Of a stretch of DNA of 64,000 nucleotides, positions 11,752 to 23,233 are shown in pieces (positions within the stretch are counted from its first letter, which is position 1; each line of letters opens with the position of its first letter). Both the position numbers and the translations under genes were made by a program. The notes under the pieces were generated by a model. It saw nothing but the letters and a program-made list of their open reading frames with translations. It was not told the DNA's origin and ran no database searches. This DNA comes from Cordia subcordata (taxonomy: Eukaryota; Streptophyta; Magnoliopsida; Boraginales; Cordiaceae): positions 16,601,001 to 16,665,000 of the forward strand of contig JAPTOF010000007.1 of assembly GCA_028554755.1 (NCBI GenBank), written 5' to 3'.

Positions 11752-12523
11752 TAAATTTGAAATTAACGGATATACTTTTTAGAGTTTAATAAGAGGTAAT
11801 TGATGAGTAACTCGAAATTTTAGTAAAAAAGTCCAAGTTTGATGCTTTCTTATTTAATTTATCATTTATAATGACACACATTTTTTATTTGACGTCGCAG
11901 AAAATAAAAAGTAATTTTTTATATTATCTTAATAAATCAATATTATATTTTTGATCCATGTTTTTTAATTCTATAAGGATGGGCTAAGCCCCAAGAATAT
12001 ACCTGTAAGCCATAAACTATCATTGCCTCATAATTTGTGAGGATATTTTTCTATTTAATAAAAATTACTATTTTCCCAAAATAAGCAGCTGCCTTTGATA
12101 TTATTCACAGTTATTTTAGATATATAATGGTTTTTTTATTATTAATTATCTTCAAATGCATTGAGGATTAATTTAAAATAATTTTTTTTAACAAAAACGT
12201 TTTCTATAACTTTGAAAAAAAGTATTTAATCAAATTTTTTTCCAAATTTCAACTTTTTAAAATAATAAAATCAAATACTTTTCCATTAAAACAAAAAAGT
12301 GCTTCTCGAGAAAATGGATTAGGGGAGGGGGGTTTTGGTGCTTTTAAAAAGCCAAACCAAACTAGTCTAGAGTTTGCTAAATTATTCTAAGCCATAAAAG
12401 TGACAATAGCTGTATAAACGCATTTTTCAAACCTTAAATATTTTTGGAGGGAAAAATTTAAAGGAAAGCTCCCAAAAATCAAGTGAAATTGATCTTCAAA
12501 TTTATACATTGTATATACACAAA

Positions 12524-13186
12524 GGTGTCTTATCGTGCAATGCACATGTTTTGATATTTATATGATATGATATAATATTAAAAATTAGATATTAAATTAA
12601 AAAGTACCTTTGACAATTATTTCGATATTTATATGACATGTTAGTACCCTAGTGATTTTTTATGTTTTCATTATTGTTAATGGTTAAATTTGACAATTAA
12701 TGTGAGGGATAAAATATAAATATATTTGTTATATTAAATTTTAACATTAATTACAACTTTAATATTTTTGTAAAATTTAATAATTTTGGGGAAAAAATCG
12801 TGATGATGTAGAGTAAAGAAATGATTTTTCCATTCATTTTACTTTATTCATTTATTTTTTGGATTTTCATAGGAGATTTTGTAACTATTACAATTTTTTT
12901 TAAATGGCAACTCACTTACATAGTGTGGAACAAATGGGAAGCCAAAAAATTAGCTTGTTGTAAAAGGCAATCAATACATTAGTCATTCTAAATGGCAAGC
13001 CGTGTGCAGAGCTAAAAAAGTGTTTGCCTTTTATTAAGTTATGCAATGACACATCAGTAACAACACTACACGTGACTTGCATTAAGGCTATGTCCCACGT
13101 ACAAATGGCAACTTCAAAAAAAGACACGTCAACAATCAATTGCAAAATCAAAATCAGCTAGTTTCTACCTTATATTATAGGATAGA
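12524..13186 (-). mobile_element. Non-autonomous Helitron-like element in S1
   Basis: On the minus strand it begins TCTATCCTATAATATAAGG (from 13186), next to an A, and ends with a GTGCATTGCAC hairpin about 10 bp before its 3' end. A 5' TC, a 3' hairpin and insertion between A and T are Helitron features. The last four bases are not a clean CTRR in any copy, so the 3' limit is uncertain. It has no coding capacity. Confidence 0.5.
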
Positions 13187-13505
13187 TGTGTATAATAAAT
13201 AATGCCCTAAGAGTCGACTGAACACCGATATACTACCGCTTGCTAAGTGTGAATTTAGTGTTCGTCAATCAAAGATACGCTCATATACTTTTCGAGGTTC
13301 CTTGTAAATGTTTTTGGGCAAGAAAACAACACCTCGTCTAATGCCTCCTTCTCCTGATTAACCAAAACCTACTTTGTTAATAATATTGTATAATTCCTCT
13401 TACAGACCTATCGACTTTAATTTTTGGATAGTTAGATCCACATAGACCCTTGGTCCTTAACAAGACTCTTTTGCTTTGTTATATGACTTAAAAACCAAAA
13501 CATTA

Positions 13506-14122
13506 AGGTTTGTTTGGACATCATAGTAATTACACTTCCTAGTAATTATACAGTAATTTAAATCACACGGCGTGTTTTCCTACCAAAGCGTAATTAAACC
13601 TTAATTCTATATGACATGGTTGGCAGCACAAATGGTAATTACATAGATAAATAATTTAATATTAAAAATAAATATTTATTTTTAAATTTTATATTAATGC
13701 TAAGAAATATTTAAAGATGTCTTTTATTAAAAATATTAAAAATAAATATGACTAATAAAATACATGAATTATAAATATAAATATATGAAACTAAAAGTTA
13801 TCTATTACTAATATTTTCAAATTTAAAATATTATTTATCAAAAATATTACTTATTTATATTTTTTATTTATTTCATATTTATATATAATACTTTTTATTC
13901 TAATTTATATTTATTTAATACATTTTTTTAATTTTATTTATTTTTATAATTTTTCTTCTTTAATATACTAATTAAGCAACCATTCCATTTCTGGTGCCTT
14001 CTCCCATCCAATACTACTCATCCATACATTCACATCGCCTATATTTCTTCAATTGTTGATTGCTTCTCAAACATGACACTTTCAATGGCTTAGATTGTCT
14101 TGCGCATTCACCGCATGGCCCA
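13506..14122. mobile_element. Left part of hAT-like TIR element (S1 copy), interrupted
   Basis: Starts GGTTTGTTTGGACATCA followed by repeated TAATTAC motifs, right after AACATTA. The equivalent elements at 21379-23233 and 33427-35343 are complete. This one is broken by the long Helitron and never reaches its right end. Confidence 0.5.
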
Positions 14123-14266
14123 CGCTTCTGACTTTTTTTTTTCTATAGCCACACGTCTCATTTATGCTTAGAGATGCATGTGCTATTGATTTGGATAAAT
14201 CACTTTACCAGATGTTTTCCATTTATGCCCCTATTAGCCTTTTTCTTTTTCCCAACATCGCCTTTA

Positions 14267-14744
14267 GGGGGTGTTTGAATTGGCTTATAAAAAATTACTT
14301 AAAGCACTTCTGGCTTTAAGTGACTTTTTTTTATTGTCAATTTTAAGTAGTTACATGTTTGAATAAAAGTTGTAGTTATAAAAATAAGTATTTACATGTT
14401 TGATTAAAGGGGGTTGAAAAGTAAGTTATATCGTTAAAATAACTATTAAGGACATTAAAATAGAATTTAAAAAGGTAGGTATAAGATAAAAGAGTAAAGA
14501 TATTTTAGTAATAAAAATAAAAAGGTAAGGATAAGATAATAAATGATTTGGTCAAACTTGCTTTTTTTCAACATGCTTAAAGCCATAAAAAGCAAAAGCT
14601 GGGGTTGGGGAGCTTTTTATTTTTTACTTAAAAGACACTTAAAAAAAGTATATTTTTGATTAAAACAAACACTTCTATTAGTTTAAATTAGGCTTTAAGC
14701 AGGTTTGACAAAAAAAAAAAAAAAAAGCCAAACCAAACACCCTC
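14267..14744. mobile_element. Tourist-like (PIF/Harbinger-type) MITE
   Basis: Terminal inverted repeats GGGGGTGTTTG and CAAACACCCTC differ at one position, followed inside by TTGGCTT and its complement. A TTA trinucleotide sits directly on both sides (14264-14266 and 14745-14747), the usual 3-bp duplication for this superfamily. It is 478 bp with no ORF. It is inserted in the leader of Helitron H1. Confidence 0.8.
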
Positions 14745-16215
14745 TTACTTTTGCCTTGATGCATTTTCCTCTTTTGTCTCCGTTCTCTTTCTTTTGCCCT
14801 AATTTTTCCCTTATACCTCCATGACTGCAATTGTGTTGGCCTTTCCTCCATTGATGCATGACATTTTCAATTTCAATTGGAAAATCATACTTGGTTTCTC
14901 ATCTAAGTACTAGTCGCATATCTAATTTCCTGCCCTTATGGCTTGTGATTACAGTCTGTAAGCAATTTTATGCTTGATAATACATAATTTAAACTCTATG
15001 TTTTCTTTTGATTTTTGCTTAGAGCCATCACAACAACACTTTCATTTTCACTAAATCTTACTCGCCTAGCCTACCAAGTAACCTTAATCTTGTAGTTCTG
15101 CCACCCTACTAGTTGTGCTCATAGTTGTTAATTTTTTTTTAATTGAGTATATGGTTCATAATTGTTCCTTCAATATTATTCAGTTCTCTTTGAAAATTTA
15201 TGCTGCAACATTGACATTGAACTTTTGGCGCCTGATTTCTACTTTGGTTAGTGGTAGCTGTTATCAATTCTTAACCATGATTTCAAATTTCTCCTCAACC
15301 CCTTGGATTTTACTATTTCATTCTGAACTTGGACACCAAGTCATCTTAATTTTTTAATTTTCCTGCTCTACTACATATCATTTCATGTATTTTTTTGGGC
15401 ATTTTTTAACATTTGGTATGTCGTTCAATGTTTTGCCTTTAAAATTGATTATGGTCTATATATATTGATATATTCATGTATTTATATTTTTGTATATTGT
15501 TTGATTTCTTGAAATTATTACTCCATTAATCTGTATTAACCCTTTTCCCCAATTGTGCCTTGATATTTTGGACTAATTTCATTGTTATTTAAAATTTATT
15601 TGTTAAGTTTTATCTTTCGTTTATGGTTTACGTCTTGATATTCTACAGAGATAGTTTAACTTTTCATAATTTTTCTTCCTTAATCTCTATTCCCACTTAC
15701 CACCATCTGGGCCCTAAATTTTAAATTCATTTATGTATATGTTGCAATGATATCTTTAAGCGCCATAAGTATCGTGAATGGTGCCTTGCATATGAAGTCG
15801 GCGTTGGCCAGCCTATATATACAAGGTCATGTTCATTTTTCTCGTAAGCTCTGTCTTTCTTCTCCGTTCTTGCCTCTCTTCCTTCTTCTACTTTGGTATT
15901 ACTCTTTAGATTCCACTTTCACAAGTTTTTCTCTTACATATAGCTTCGTTATTTTGAATTATTGGTGTCTCTTCTCTATTCTACCTACTTCCATATCTTT
16001 TTCTTTTTGTCAGCAATTGTTAAAAATTAATTGACAACAATACCATTCTCATATCACAAATTGATAAGAAAAGTGGTAGTTCGCGGTAGTTGTACACACT
16101 AGTCTGGTTTGGGAGGTATTTCACTACGACAAACCAACGAATTTCCTAAATGTCGACATACATCTTTTGGATGAAATGCTAGCTTCTTTCTATTATTCCT
16201 TTTGTATTTCTTGCC
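14745..16215. other. Helitron H1 leader or intron DNA, no recognisable gene
   Basis: AT-rich, T-runs on the plus strand resembling introns and untranslated DNA. Two short plus-strand frames (15115-15357 and 15747-16034) have no domain I recognise. It lies where the first RPA exon or exons would be expected. The second Helitron copy lacks this stretch. Confidence 0.55.
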
Positions 16216-18485
16216 TTGGCTTTGTTTAACACTCTTTTGCCATCCAAGTCTAACTATCATTCTGATCTCAGTTTCAGTTCCTGTCTTCCATGCCACAGTG
16301 ACGTTATTCACTACAGCATCTGCCGCACGCTTATCCTAAGTTCAGGTTTATGTTACATGAAGGCGACTGCTACTCCATCCAAACATTTTGCGTGGCTGAC
16401 AACAAGGGAAGCCTTCAAATTACTTTGTACATGTATCGTATCTATTTCACTGCTGACATTATAATAAGGGAAATTTCTTCCACAACTCTTCTATACTACT
16501 AATTCAATTTCCCACCTTTTTCAGGCATTTTAAGCAACACCTTAGATGTCTCTATTTGTATTGGTTTGAATCCCTCATTATGCTCTCATTTGCTTAATTT
16601 ACTTGCAATTTGATTCAATATGTCTAATTATGCACACTTTTGCAGATATAATTGGTTAGATTATTTCTATTGGTTCGATCATTGACACTGCCTTCAATGG
16701 TCGGCGTTCGTAGGGTATTGAGTTACTTTTGAAAGATGTAGCATATGTGTACTATTTCGTTTATTACTTGTTGTGCTTTTGTCTGTCTTATATAACATCA
16801 ACCTCATTTTTTTTATTTATTTACACTATGTTGTATGTTCAAGGGGGCTTTAAATTCGATATTTGACCATCTATATAATGTTATTATGCACTTTAATTTT
16901 TGTGATTATGTCAACATTTATTTCCCCACTAATGGCAGCAACATTAGATATACGATGTAGGGTGCTCATCTACATTTATGCATAAATTTACAATTTAATT
17001 AATTATATCTAGCAACTTATATGTTCTGGTTGTGTTTTTACATGTGATTTTTAGGTCAAAAACTCCTACTTTGCCTCCAAGTTCTTCCTTAATGTAGAGT
17101 TTCTTGAAGCAGCTACTCTCTGTACCCAGTATCCTACTTTCACCAAGCATATTTGATTTATGTTTTTTTTTAACCTATCAAGCTGTTTTTGCATAAATTA
17201 TAGTTGCTTTACTTTTTTGTGTGCTATCTTCTCCAGGTTAATGCAAGGTGCTGGAGCCTTTCCAGTGCAAATTACACCTCTGCCAGTTGAATCACGAACA
17301 CTTGCAACAGACATCTTCAACCACAAGGATAAGTTCAAAACTATTTCTAAAATCTTAGAGATCAAAAAGGTTGGCCGTTTATTATAGGAGACATATATAT
17401 GCCTTTTTCTTCTCCACGTACACCAATGTTTTGTAATACAATAAAATCTATCATATTCTTATAACTATATGGCTGCATGTTATCTTCTATCATCTTCACT
17501 TTGCTGTCATTGTCGCTGTTGATTCCATCTATTATGATTATGGTTAGTTGTACCTTGGCTGTCCAAGATGTAGACCTAAAGGGGAGAAAGATGCTGGACG
17601 CTATTCATGTAGCAAGTGCTAGGTGAGATATCTAAATCGTGCATATATCATACAACATAGATTGTTATACTCGTGTTATTCCTGTCTACAAGTATTACCC
17701 TTTGAATGTTGCATTAGTTTAGATTTAAGGTTCACTTGGCCGTGTCGAATGATACAGGGAAATGCACCTTTGTTCTTTTTTATCGTGAAATTATGAAACT
17801 TCTAAATTGGACCACAAACGATCTTGCTAAAGAGGTGGTTCAGGTAACACCATTTGTTTCTATTTTAATTTAGATTTAATCATCCCTTATCTCTTTCATT
17901 TTTTGTAGTAGACATATAACTTAATACTATACCATGTAGGACAACAATAATGGATACTTGCCCCCTTAGTTGGATGGACTTCTTAACAAAAAGCTATTTC
18001 ATATCAAAATTGGTGACTACAATGTTGATTTTGGTAGTAACCCCTTCTCAATTGTGACTTTCTATGACAACGCTAATACGATATCTACCTATCTTTGATA
18101 TGCTTCGTTGGTTAATGTATGTGTTTTTTGGTTTGTTTATACTTCATTAGTTAACAAACTACATCAATTTTACTATTACAATAAGTAGTACATTTCTTTT
18201 CTTCCATTAATTGGGAGCTTTCATATCCAAATGTATTACTTACAATAAACTTCCTTTATTGTTTTGACACATAAGGATGATGCTACTAACATCCTTGAAT
18301 CTAGCAGTGCTAAAGAAAAAGGGAAAGTTGTAATGATTCAAGTTACTAATATGTATTTAGAATTACAGGCTTCAATGACTCTCAAATTGCACATTTTTCC
18401 TGTTTTTTATATGCTTACTTCCAATCTCTTTGCATTTATTCAAGATGTGGATGAGGATATCCCAGAAATAATCAAGGCCAATTGA
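16216..18485 (+). pseudogene. RPA70-like single-strand DNA-binding gene carried by Helitron H1
   Basis: Intron-split pieces match replication protein A large subunit. The first OB fold (16216-16460) shows a GDCYSIQTFCVADNKGSLQI-like reading. The second-OB start (about 16665-16760) reads VSIGSIIDTAFNG, and a piece at 17230-17370 has LATDIFNHKDKFKTISKILE. The C-terminal zinc region near 17555-17625 reads YLGCPRCRPKGEKDAGRYSC, followed by the C-terminal OB strand KVHLAVSNDTGKCTFVLFYR (17725-17840). An acidic tail follows to 18485. Stops (for example after NNNGYLPP near 17968) and frameshifts disable it. Plant Helitrons commonly carry RPA-like genes, so it is best read as element-borne. Confidence 0.8.
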
Positions 18486-18704
18486 AAAGGAAAAGGCATT
18501 ATTATAAAGGTTTTATGCATAATTTTTGATATTTTTCCCCTTAAACAAGCCTACTTACTCCTTCATTTTCCTTGCTGAGTGTCTATTGTTGTTTGTAATT
18601 GTTGGCTTACCATATATCCAATTTAAATAATTTTGGTTATGAGTTCCCAATTTTTGTACTTTGGATCACATCCATTCTGCTTTCATTAACTACTTTACCC
18701 ATGT

Positions 18705-20000
18705 TTGTCTCATCAAAAAAATTAGCTAGATCCCATTGCAATATACAAGTGGGTTGGCTACCCAGACTTATTTATCACATTCACCTGCAACCAAAAATGG
18801 CCAAAGATTATAAGATTAGTAACTCAATATGGTCTTCAACTAGAAGAAAGACTTGACATCATTGCAAGATTTTTCCATATGAAAGTAAAGATGCTTATTA
18901 AAGACTTGAAAAAGAAATCTTTCTTCGACCCAGTAAGAGCAAGTACTCAAATATTCATCATTTACTTTTTCATTTCTTTCCTATTACATCAATTAACATT
19001 AGCTTTTCCAAGTTCATGAGCCTATTTTTTTCCTTGCTAATGTTATCACCAATCTCTTTCCATTATTAAAACCATTCAATTACATTCAATGTAATCTTCT
19101 AAAAATAGATAATTTTACATTTTTTCAAATCTTTTTTATTTTCTTTAAATTCTTAACTTCTTTTGTTAAACTTAACATTATTTACTATCTTCACTTATGC
19201 AGTTCTATTTACAATTGAGTTCCAAAAGAGAGGACTTCCACATACACATATCCTACTATTTCTCAACCCTGAGCATAAATTTCCAACTTCCAATCATATT
19301 GACAAGGTAATCTCGGTCGAAATTCCAGACAGGAATCTACATCCAAAGTTGTATGATGCTGTTGAACGTTTCATGATACAAGAACCTTGTGGAACAGCAA
19401 AATTGAATGCACCTCGCATGCAAGACGAACGATGTTCAAAGTATTTCCCAAAACCATTCAATGAGCGAACAATAGTTGATGCAAAAGAATATCCAATATA
19501 TCGAAGACGAAATGAGGGTCGCACAGTTTGCAAGTCTGGAGTTCATCTTGATAATAGATTCGTTGTTCCTTACAATCCACTCTTGCTTATAAAATACCAA
19601 GCACATCTTAACGTTGAAAGATGTAATCAATCACAATCCGTCATGTACGTATTCAAATTTGTTAGTAAGGAACCAGACCTAGCCACTGCCGCATTTCTTT
19701 TTGGAGAAGAAGGTGACATCAAAGCATACTATGACTGCTGATATATATCCCTATGTGAGGCAGCTTGATGCATTTTCTCATTCGATATCCACTACCATTG
19801 CCCCCCAGTTGAATCACTGTGCTTCCATCTTCCAAGTGACCAGTTTGTTTTATTTGAAGATTCTGAACCAACTGATGTCGTTGTTCAAAAACAAACATAT
19901 AAAGATACAAAGTTCAGTTCTTGGATGAAGTATAATTTGAAACATCTAGAGGCAAAAGACTTGAGCTACACTGAATTTCCAACTAGATATGTGTGGAAAC
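18705..20000 (+). pseudogene. Helitron Rep (HUH endonuclease) domain, copy H1
   Basis: The Helitron N-terminal domain begins near 18710 (a GYPDLFITFTCNPKW-like stretch in broken frame) and ends its first exon at KKKSFFDPVRA (about 18945). After an intron with an acceptor CAG near 19202, the second exon holds EFQKRGLPHTHILLFL with the HUH motif His-Thr-His at 19241-19249. The catalytic-tyrosine motif reads YVFKFVSK: the first Tyr (19646-19648) is kept but the second is Phe (19658-19660). Stops occur at 19739-19741 and at 19766-19768, where family members have Trp. The latter is shared with copy H2. In an active element this domain nicks and transfers the DNA strand. Confidence 0.85.
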
Positions 20001-20057
20001 AAGTAACACATTGTTTTTTCTCCTTAGGAAGCCAACAATGTGTTTTTTCTCCTTAAA

Positions 20058-22041
20058 TTTGAAAAAAAAAAAGTATTGAATTAAAATTTTTTCCAAATTT
20101 CAGCTTTTTAAAATAATAAAATCAAATACTTTTCCATTAAAACAAAAAAGTGCTTCTCGAGAAAATAGATTTGGGGGGAGGGGAGGGGGTGTTGATGTTT
20201 TTAAGAAGCCAAAACAAATTAGTCCAGAGTTTGGTAAATTATTCTGAGCCATGGAAGGTAACAATAGCTATATAAATGCATTTTTCAAACCTTAAACATT
20301 CTTGGCGGGAAAAATTTGAAGGAAAGATCCCAAAATTCAAGTGAAGTTGATCTTTGAATTTACAAATCATACATACACAGGAGTGTCTTGCTGTGCGATG
20401 CACGTGTTTTGATATTTATATAGTATGATATGATATTAAAAATTATATAATAATAGTAAAATTAAAAAGTACTTTTGACAATTATTTCGATATTTATATG
20501 ATATGTTAATACCCTAGTGAGTATTTTTATGTTTTTGTTATTGCTAATGGTTAAATTTTGCAATTAATGTGAGAATAAAATATAAATATTTTTTGTCGTA
20601 TTAAACTTTTAACATTAATTACAACTTTTATATTTTTGTAAAATTTAATAATTTTTGGGGAAAAATTCATGATGATGTAGAGTAAAGAGAAGATTTTTCC
20701 ATTCATTTTGCTTTATTTATTTATTTTTTTGGATTTTCATAGGAGATTTTGGAGCTATTACAATTTTTTTAAATGGCAATTCACTTACCATGCATGGAAT
20801 AAATGGTAAGTAAAAGAATTAGCTTGCTGTGAAAGGCAAGAAAAAAAATAATTTGCTCTAAATGACAAGCCGTGTGCAAAGTTGAAAAAGTGCTTACCTG
20901 TTATTAAGGTATGCAATAGACACATCAGTAACACCACTACACGTGACTTGCATTGAGACTACATCTCAGGTACAAATGGTGAGCTAAAAAAAAGACACAT
21001 CGGCAATCAATTGTAAAATTAAAATTAGCTGGTTTCTACCTTATATTTATAGTATAGATATGTATAATAAATAATACCCTAAGAGTCGATCGGACACTGA
21101 TATACTACCGCTCGGTAAGAGTGAATTTAGTATTCGTCTATCAAAGATGCACTCATATACTTTTCGAGGCATCTTTGTAAATTTTTTAGGGTGAGAAAAC
21201 AACACGTCGCCTAATCTCCTCCTCCTCTCGCTTAACCAAAACATACTTTGCTAATAATATTGTATAATTTATGTTACAAACCTATGACTTTAATTTTTGG
21301 ATAGGTTGATCTACATAGACCTTTAGTCCTTAGCGAGCCTCATTTGCTTTATTATATAACTTACAAACCAAAACATTAAGGTTTGTTTGGACACCGTTGT
21401 AATTACACTGCCTAGTAATTACACAATAATTTAAATCACATGGCGTGTTTGGTTATCACAACGTAATTATACCTTAATTCTATATGACATGTTTGGTAAC
21501 ACAGATGGCAATTACATCATTAAATAATTTAATTTTAAAAACAAATATATATTTTTAGATTTTATATTAATGCTAAGAAATATTTAAATATGTAATTTAT
21601 TAAAAATATTAAAACAAAATATTTTTATTATAAAAATAAATATGACTAATAAAAATATATGAATTATAGATATAAATATATGAATCTAACAATTATCTAC
21701 TGCTAATATTTTCAAATTTAAAATATTATTTATCAAAAATATTACTTATTTATATTTTTTATTTATTTCATATTTATATTTAGTACTTTTTATTTTAGTT
21801 TGTAATTTTTGACTAATTTAATTAATACATTTTATTTTAATTTTATTTAAATTTCTTTATTTTTATAATTTATCTTCTTTGATATACTAATTAAGCAACC
21901 ACTCCATTTTTGGTGCCTTCTCCCATCCATTGTTGTTCATCCATGTGTTCACGTCACCTATTTTTCTTCAACTATTGATTGCTTCTCAAGCATGGCACTT
22001 TCAATAGCTTAGACTGTCTTGCGCATTCACTTTATGGCCCA
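20058..22041. repeat. S block copy 2 inside the Helitron coding region
   Basis: Same spacer as S1, placed between the Rep domain (ending about 20057) and the Pif1 C-terminus (from 22042). It contains the minus-strand Helitron-like element 20380-21058, the left side of the hAT-like element (from 21379) and the Helitron 5' end (from 21883). Confidence 0.85.
20380..21058 (-). mobile_element. Non-autonomous Helitron-like element in S2
   Basis: Minus-strand 5' end TCTATACTATAAATATAAGG at 21058, next to an A. The 3' hairpin GTGC-ATC-GCAC lies near 20392-20402. It is homologous to the copies in S1, S4 and S5. The terminal four bases read CTCC on the minus strand rather than CTRR. Confidence 0.5.
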
Positions 22042-22943
22042 TCAAAGTCAGGTATGCATATAGACAATGAATTGTTACCTCTTGAAATCCTAAACTCAAT
22101 TAAAATTTCTGGGTTACCAAATCATGTTTTGAAATTGAAGGTTGGAGTTCCAGTCATGCTAATGAGAAATCTAGATCAATCAACAGGCTTATGCAATAGT
22201 ACTCGACTCAAGATTATACATCTAGGAAGACATGGTATTCAAGTAACAATTTTGGTAGGTAATAACAAAGGCATTGAGTTATGTATACCGTGTGTGCCCC
22301 TATCCCGCACTGATGCACGACTTCCTTTTAGGATGCAACGCAGACAATTTCCGTTGGTTGTCTCATTTGCAATGACTATTAACAAAAGCCAAGGACAGCC
22401 CCTTGAACATGTTGGATTATATTTGCTGCAACTAGTTTTTACACATGATCAATTATATGTTGTAGTTTCTCGAGTTACTAACAAAAAAGGATTGAAAATC
22501 TTGATACATGATAGTGATGGTGTTCCTTCAAGTAAAACAGAAAATAGTGTTTATCATAAAGTTTTCCAAAATCTATGATGCGAACAAACGTCATCATAAA
22601 TTTGTGATCACATTTTGTTGTATTAATATAGCATCAATTTATCTTTCTACATTACAATATACATAACATTTTAACCATTTTGTTATTGAAAATCTTCACG
22701 TTGTTATATGAACCCATTTAATTGCATACTTCAACTTTATTGTCAACAACAAAAAAATCCTGCATAAAAACTCTTCTCAATTTTGTCAACTCATTCTATT
22801 ACTTTATGAAATAAATAAATACCATTACTAATTCCATTCCACTATTATTGTTCTATACGGGCTATTTATCTTTTATTCTTTCCATTATTACTTTCTTTCT
22901 AGAACATATAGGACAACCCGTGCATCGCACGGGATTCCACTAG
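21883..22943 (+). mobile_element. Internally deleted Helitron derivative (5' end fused to Pif1 3' part), unit 1
   Basis: Starts TCTTCTTT after an A and ends in a hairpin CCCGTGC-ATC-GCACGGG (22917-22933) followed ten bases later by CTAG (22940-22943) and then T. These are textbook Helitron termini. Between them only about 160 bp of the 5' leader, joined at TGGCCCA (22041), precede the helicase C-terminus. RPA, Rep and most of the helicase are missing. Confidence 0.7.
21979..22578 (+). pseudogene. Helitron Pif1-type helicase C-terminal fragment (H1), chimeric ORF of 199 aa
   Basis: The first ~20 codons come from the 5' leader of the Helitron. From about codon 21 the frame matches the C-terminus of Helitron Pif1/RecD-like helicases: NSIKISGLPNHVLKLKVG, VPVMLMRNLDQSTGLCN, then SFAMTINKSQGQPLEHVG and the last motif QLYVVVSRVTNKKGLK. 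The Walker A and B motifs of the N-terminal half are absent, so it cannot be an ATPase. The frame is open to the stop at 22576-22578, whether by chance or by retention. Confidence 0.85.
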
Positions 22944-23233
22944 TTTATTTATTATTTATATTTATTTTTATAGCAAAATATGTCAAATATAAAAAGAATA
23001 AAATTGTACAAAAAATTGCTAAAGAATAATTACATAGTGTAATTATACCTATTTGCACTTCTCCCATGAAAATTGGAAAGTGTAATTAAAGAGGTCCAAT
23101 TACATTTATTCACACCTCCCCCCCTAAAAATTGAAAAGTGCAATTAAAAAAATCCAATTACACCTATTTCACATTTGACTAAATAATTATATAGTTAAAT
23201 AAACACACTTGTGTAATTATTCCCAAGTACCAT
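22579..23233. other. Helitron 3' tail and right side of hAT-like element, no gene
   Basis: Contains the Helitron 3' untranslated tail with its terminal hairpin and then TAATTACAC-rich right-end sequence of the TIR element. A matching segment follows the second Pif1 fragment at 34622-35343. Confidence 0.6.

Larger units (their letters stand above)
1..12210 (-). repeat. P block copy 1: degenerate PHF5A-bearing tandem unit, interrupted by two copia elements
   Basis: This segment matches P2 (23241-27614) and P3 (35351-39922) collinearly once copia-1 (522-5293) and copia-2 (about 6500-10550) are removed. It holds the PHF5A pseudogene, the equivalent of its 5'UTR intron and the downstream AT-rich DNA. 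Compared with P2 and P3 it lacks the promoter and first-exon segment: sequence jumps at about 11405 from the intron-side motif GTAGATACAGACAAG directly into the interior of the Tourist-like element. It also lacks about 160 bases where copia-2 sits. The left boundary lies outside the window. Confidence 0.85.
12211..14122. repeat. S block copy 1 (AT-rich spacer)
   Basis: Homologous to 20058-22041, 27615-28158, 32126-34090 and 39923-42470. It runs from a TTTGAAAAAA stretch through a minus-strand Helitron-like element (12524-13186) and the left part of a TAATTACAC-bearing TIR element (from 13506). It then enters the putative 5' end of the coding Helitron at 13954. No gene is visible in it. Confidence 0.85.
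13954..20057 (+). mobile_element. Helitron H1: 5' part with RPA and Rep genes, 3' truncated
   Basis: The putative 5' terminus is TCTTCTTT at 13954. In the two shorter derivatives the same terminus is preceded by A, as Helitron insertion requires. The element then holds a leader with a nested MITE (14267-14744), an RPA70-like gene (16216-18485) and the Rep domain (18705-20000). It stops abruptly at 20057, where S2 begins. The Pif1 end and 3' hairpin are found only after S2 (22042-22943), so this copy lacks its own 3' end. Confidence 0.65.
21379..23233. mobile_element. hAT-like TIR element at the S-P junction, carrying a Helitron derivative
   Basis: The left end GGTTTGTTTGGACACC and the right end, which reads GGTACTTGGGAATAATTACAC on the minus strand, share a divergent terminus and subterminal TAATTACAC repeats. 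AACATTA occurs on both sides (21372-21378 and 23234-23240), extending to 7 of 8 bases for an 8-bp hAT-type duplication. The Helitron derivative 21883-22943 is nested inside. No transposase is visible. The superfamily call is an inference from duplication length. Confidence 0.5.

Noticed and set aside
13600..13980. AT-rich stretch as a possible matrix attachment or origin region
   Set aside because: AT-richness and ATATTTAT words alone are not specific; no defined motif supports a call.
15115..16034. Two plus-strand frames (80 and 95 codons) upstream of the RPA-like gene
   Set aside because: Hydrophobic, T-rich translations typical of intron or leader DNA. No RPA motif is recognisable in them.
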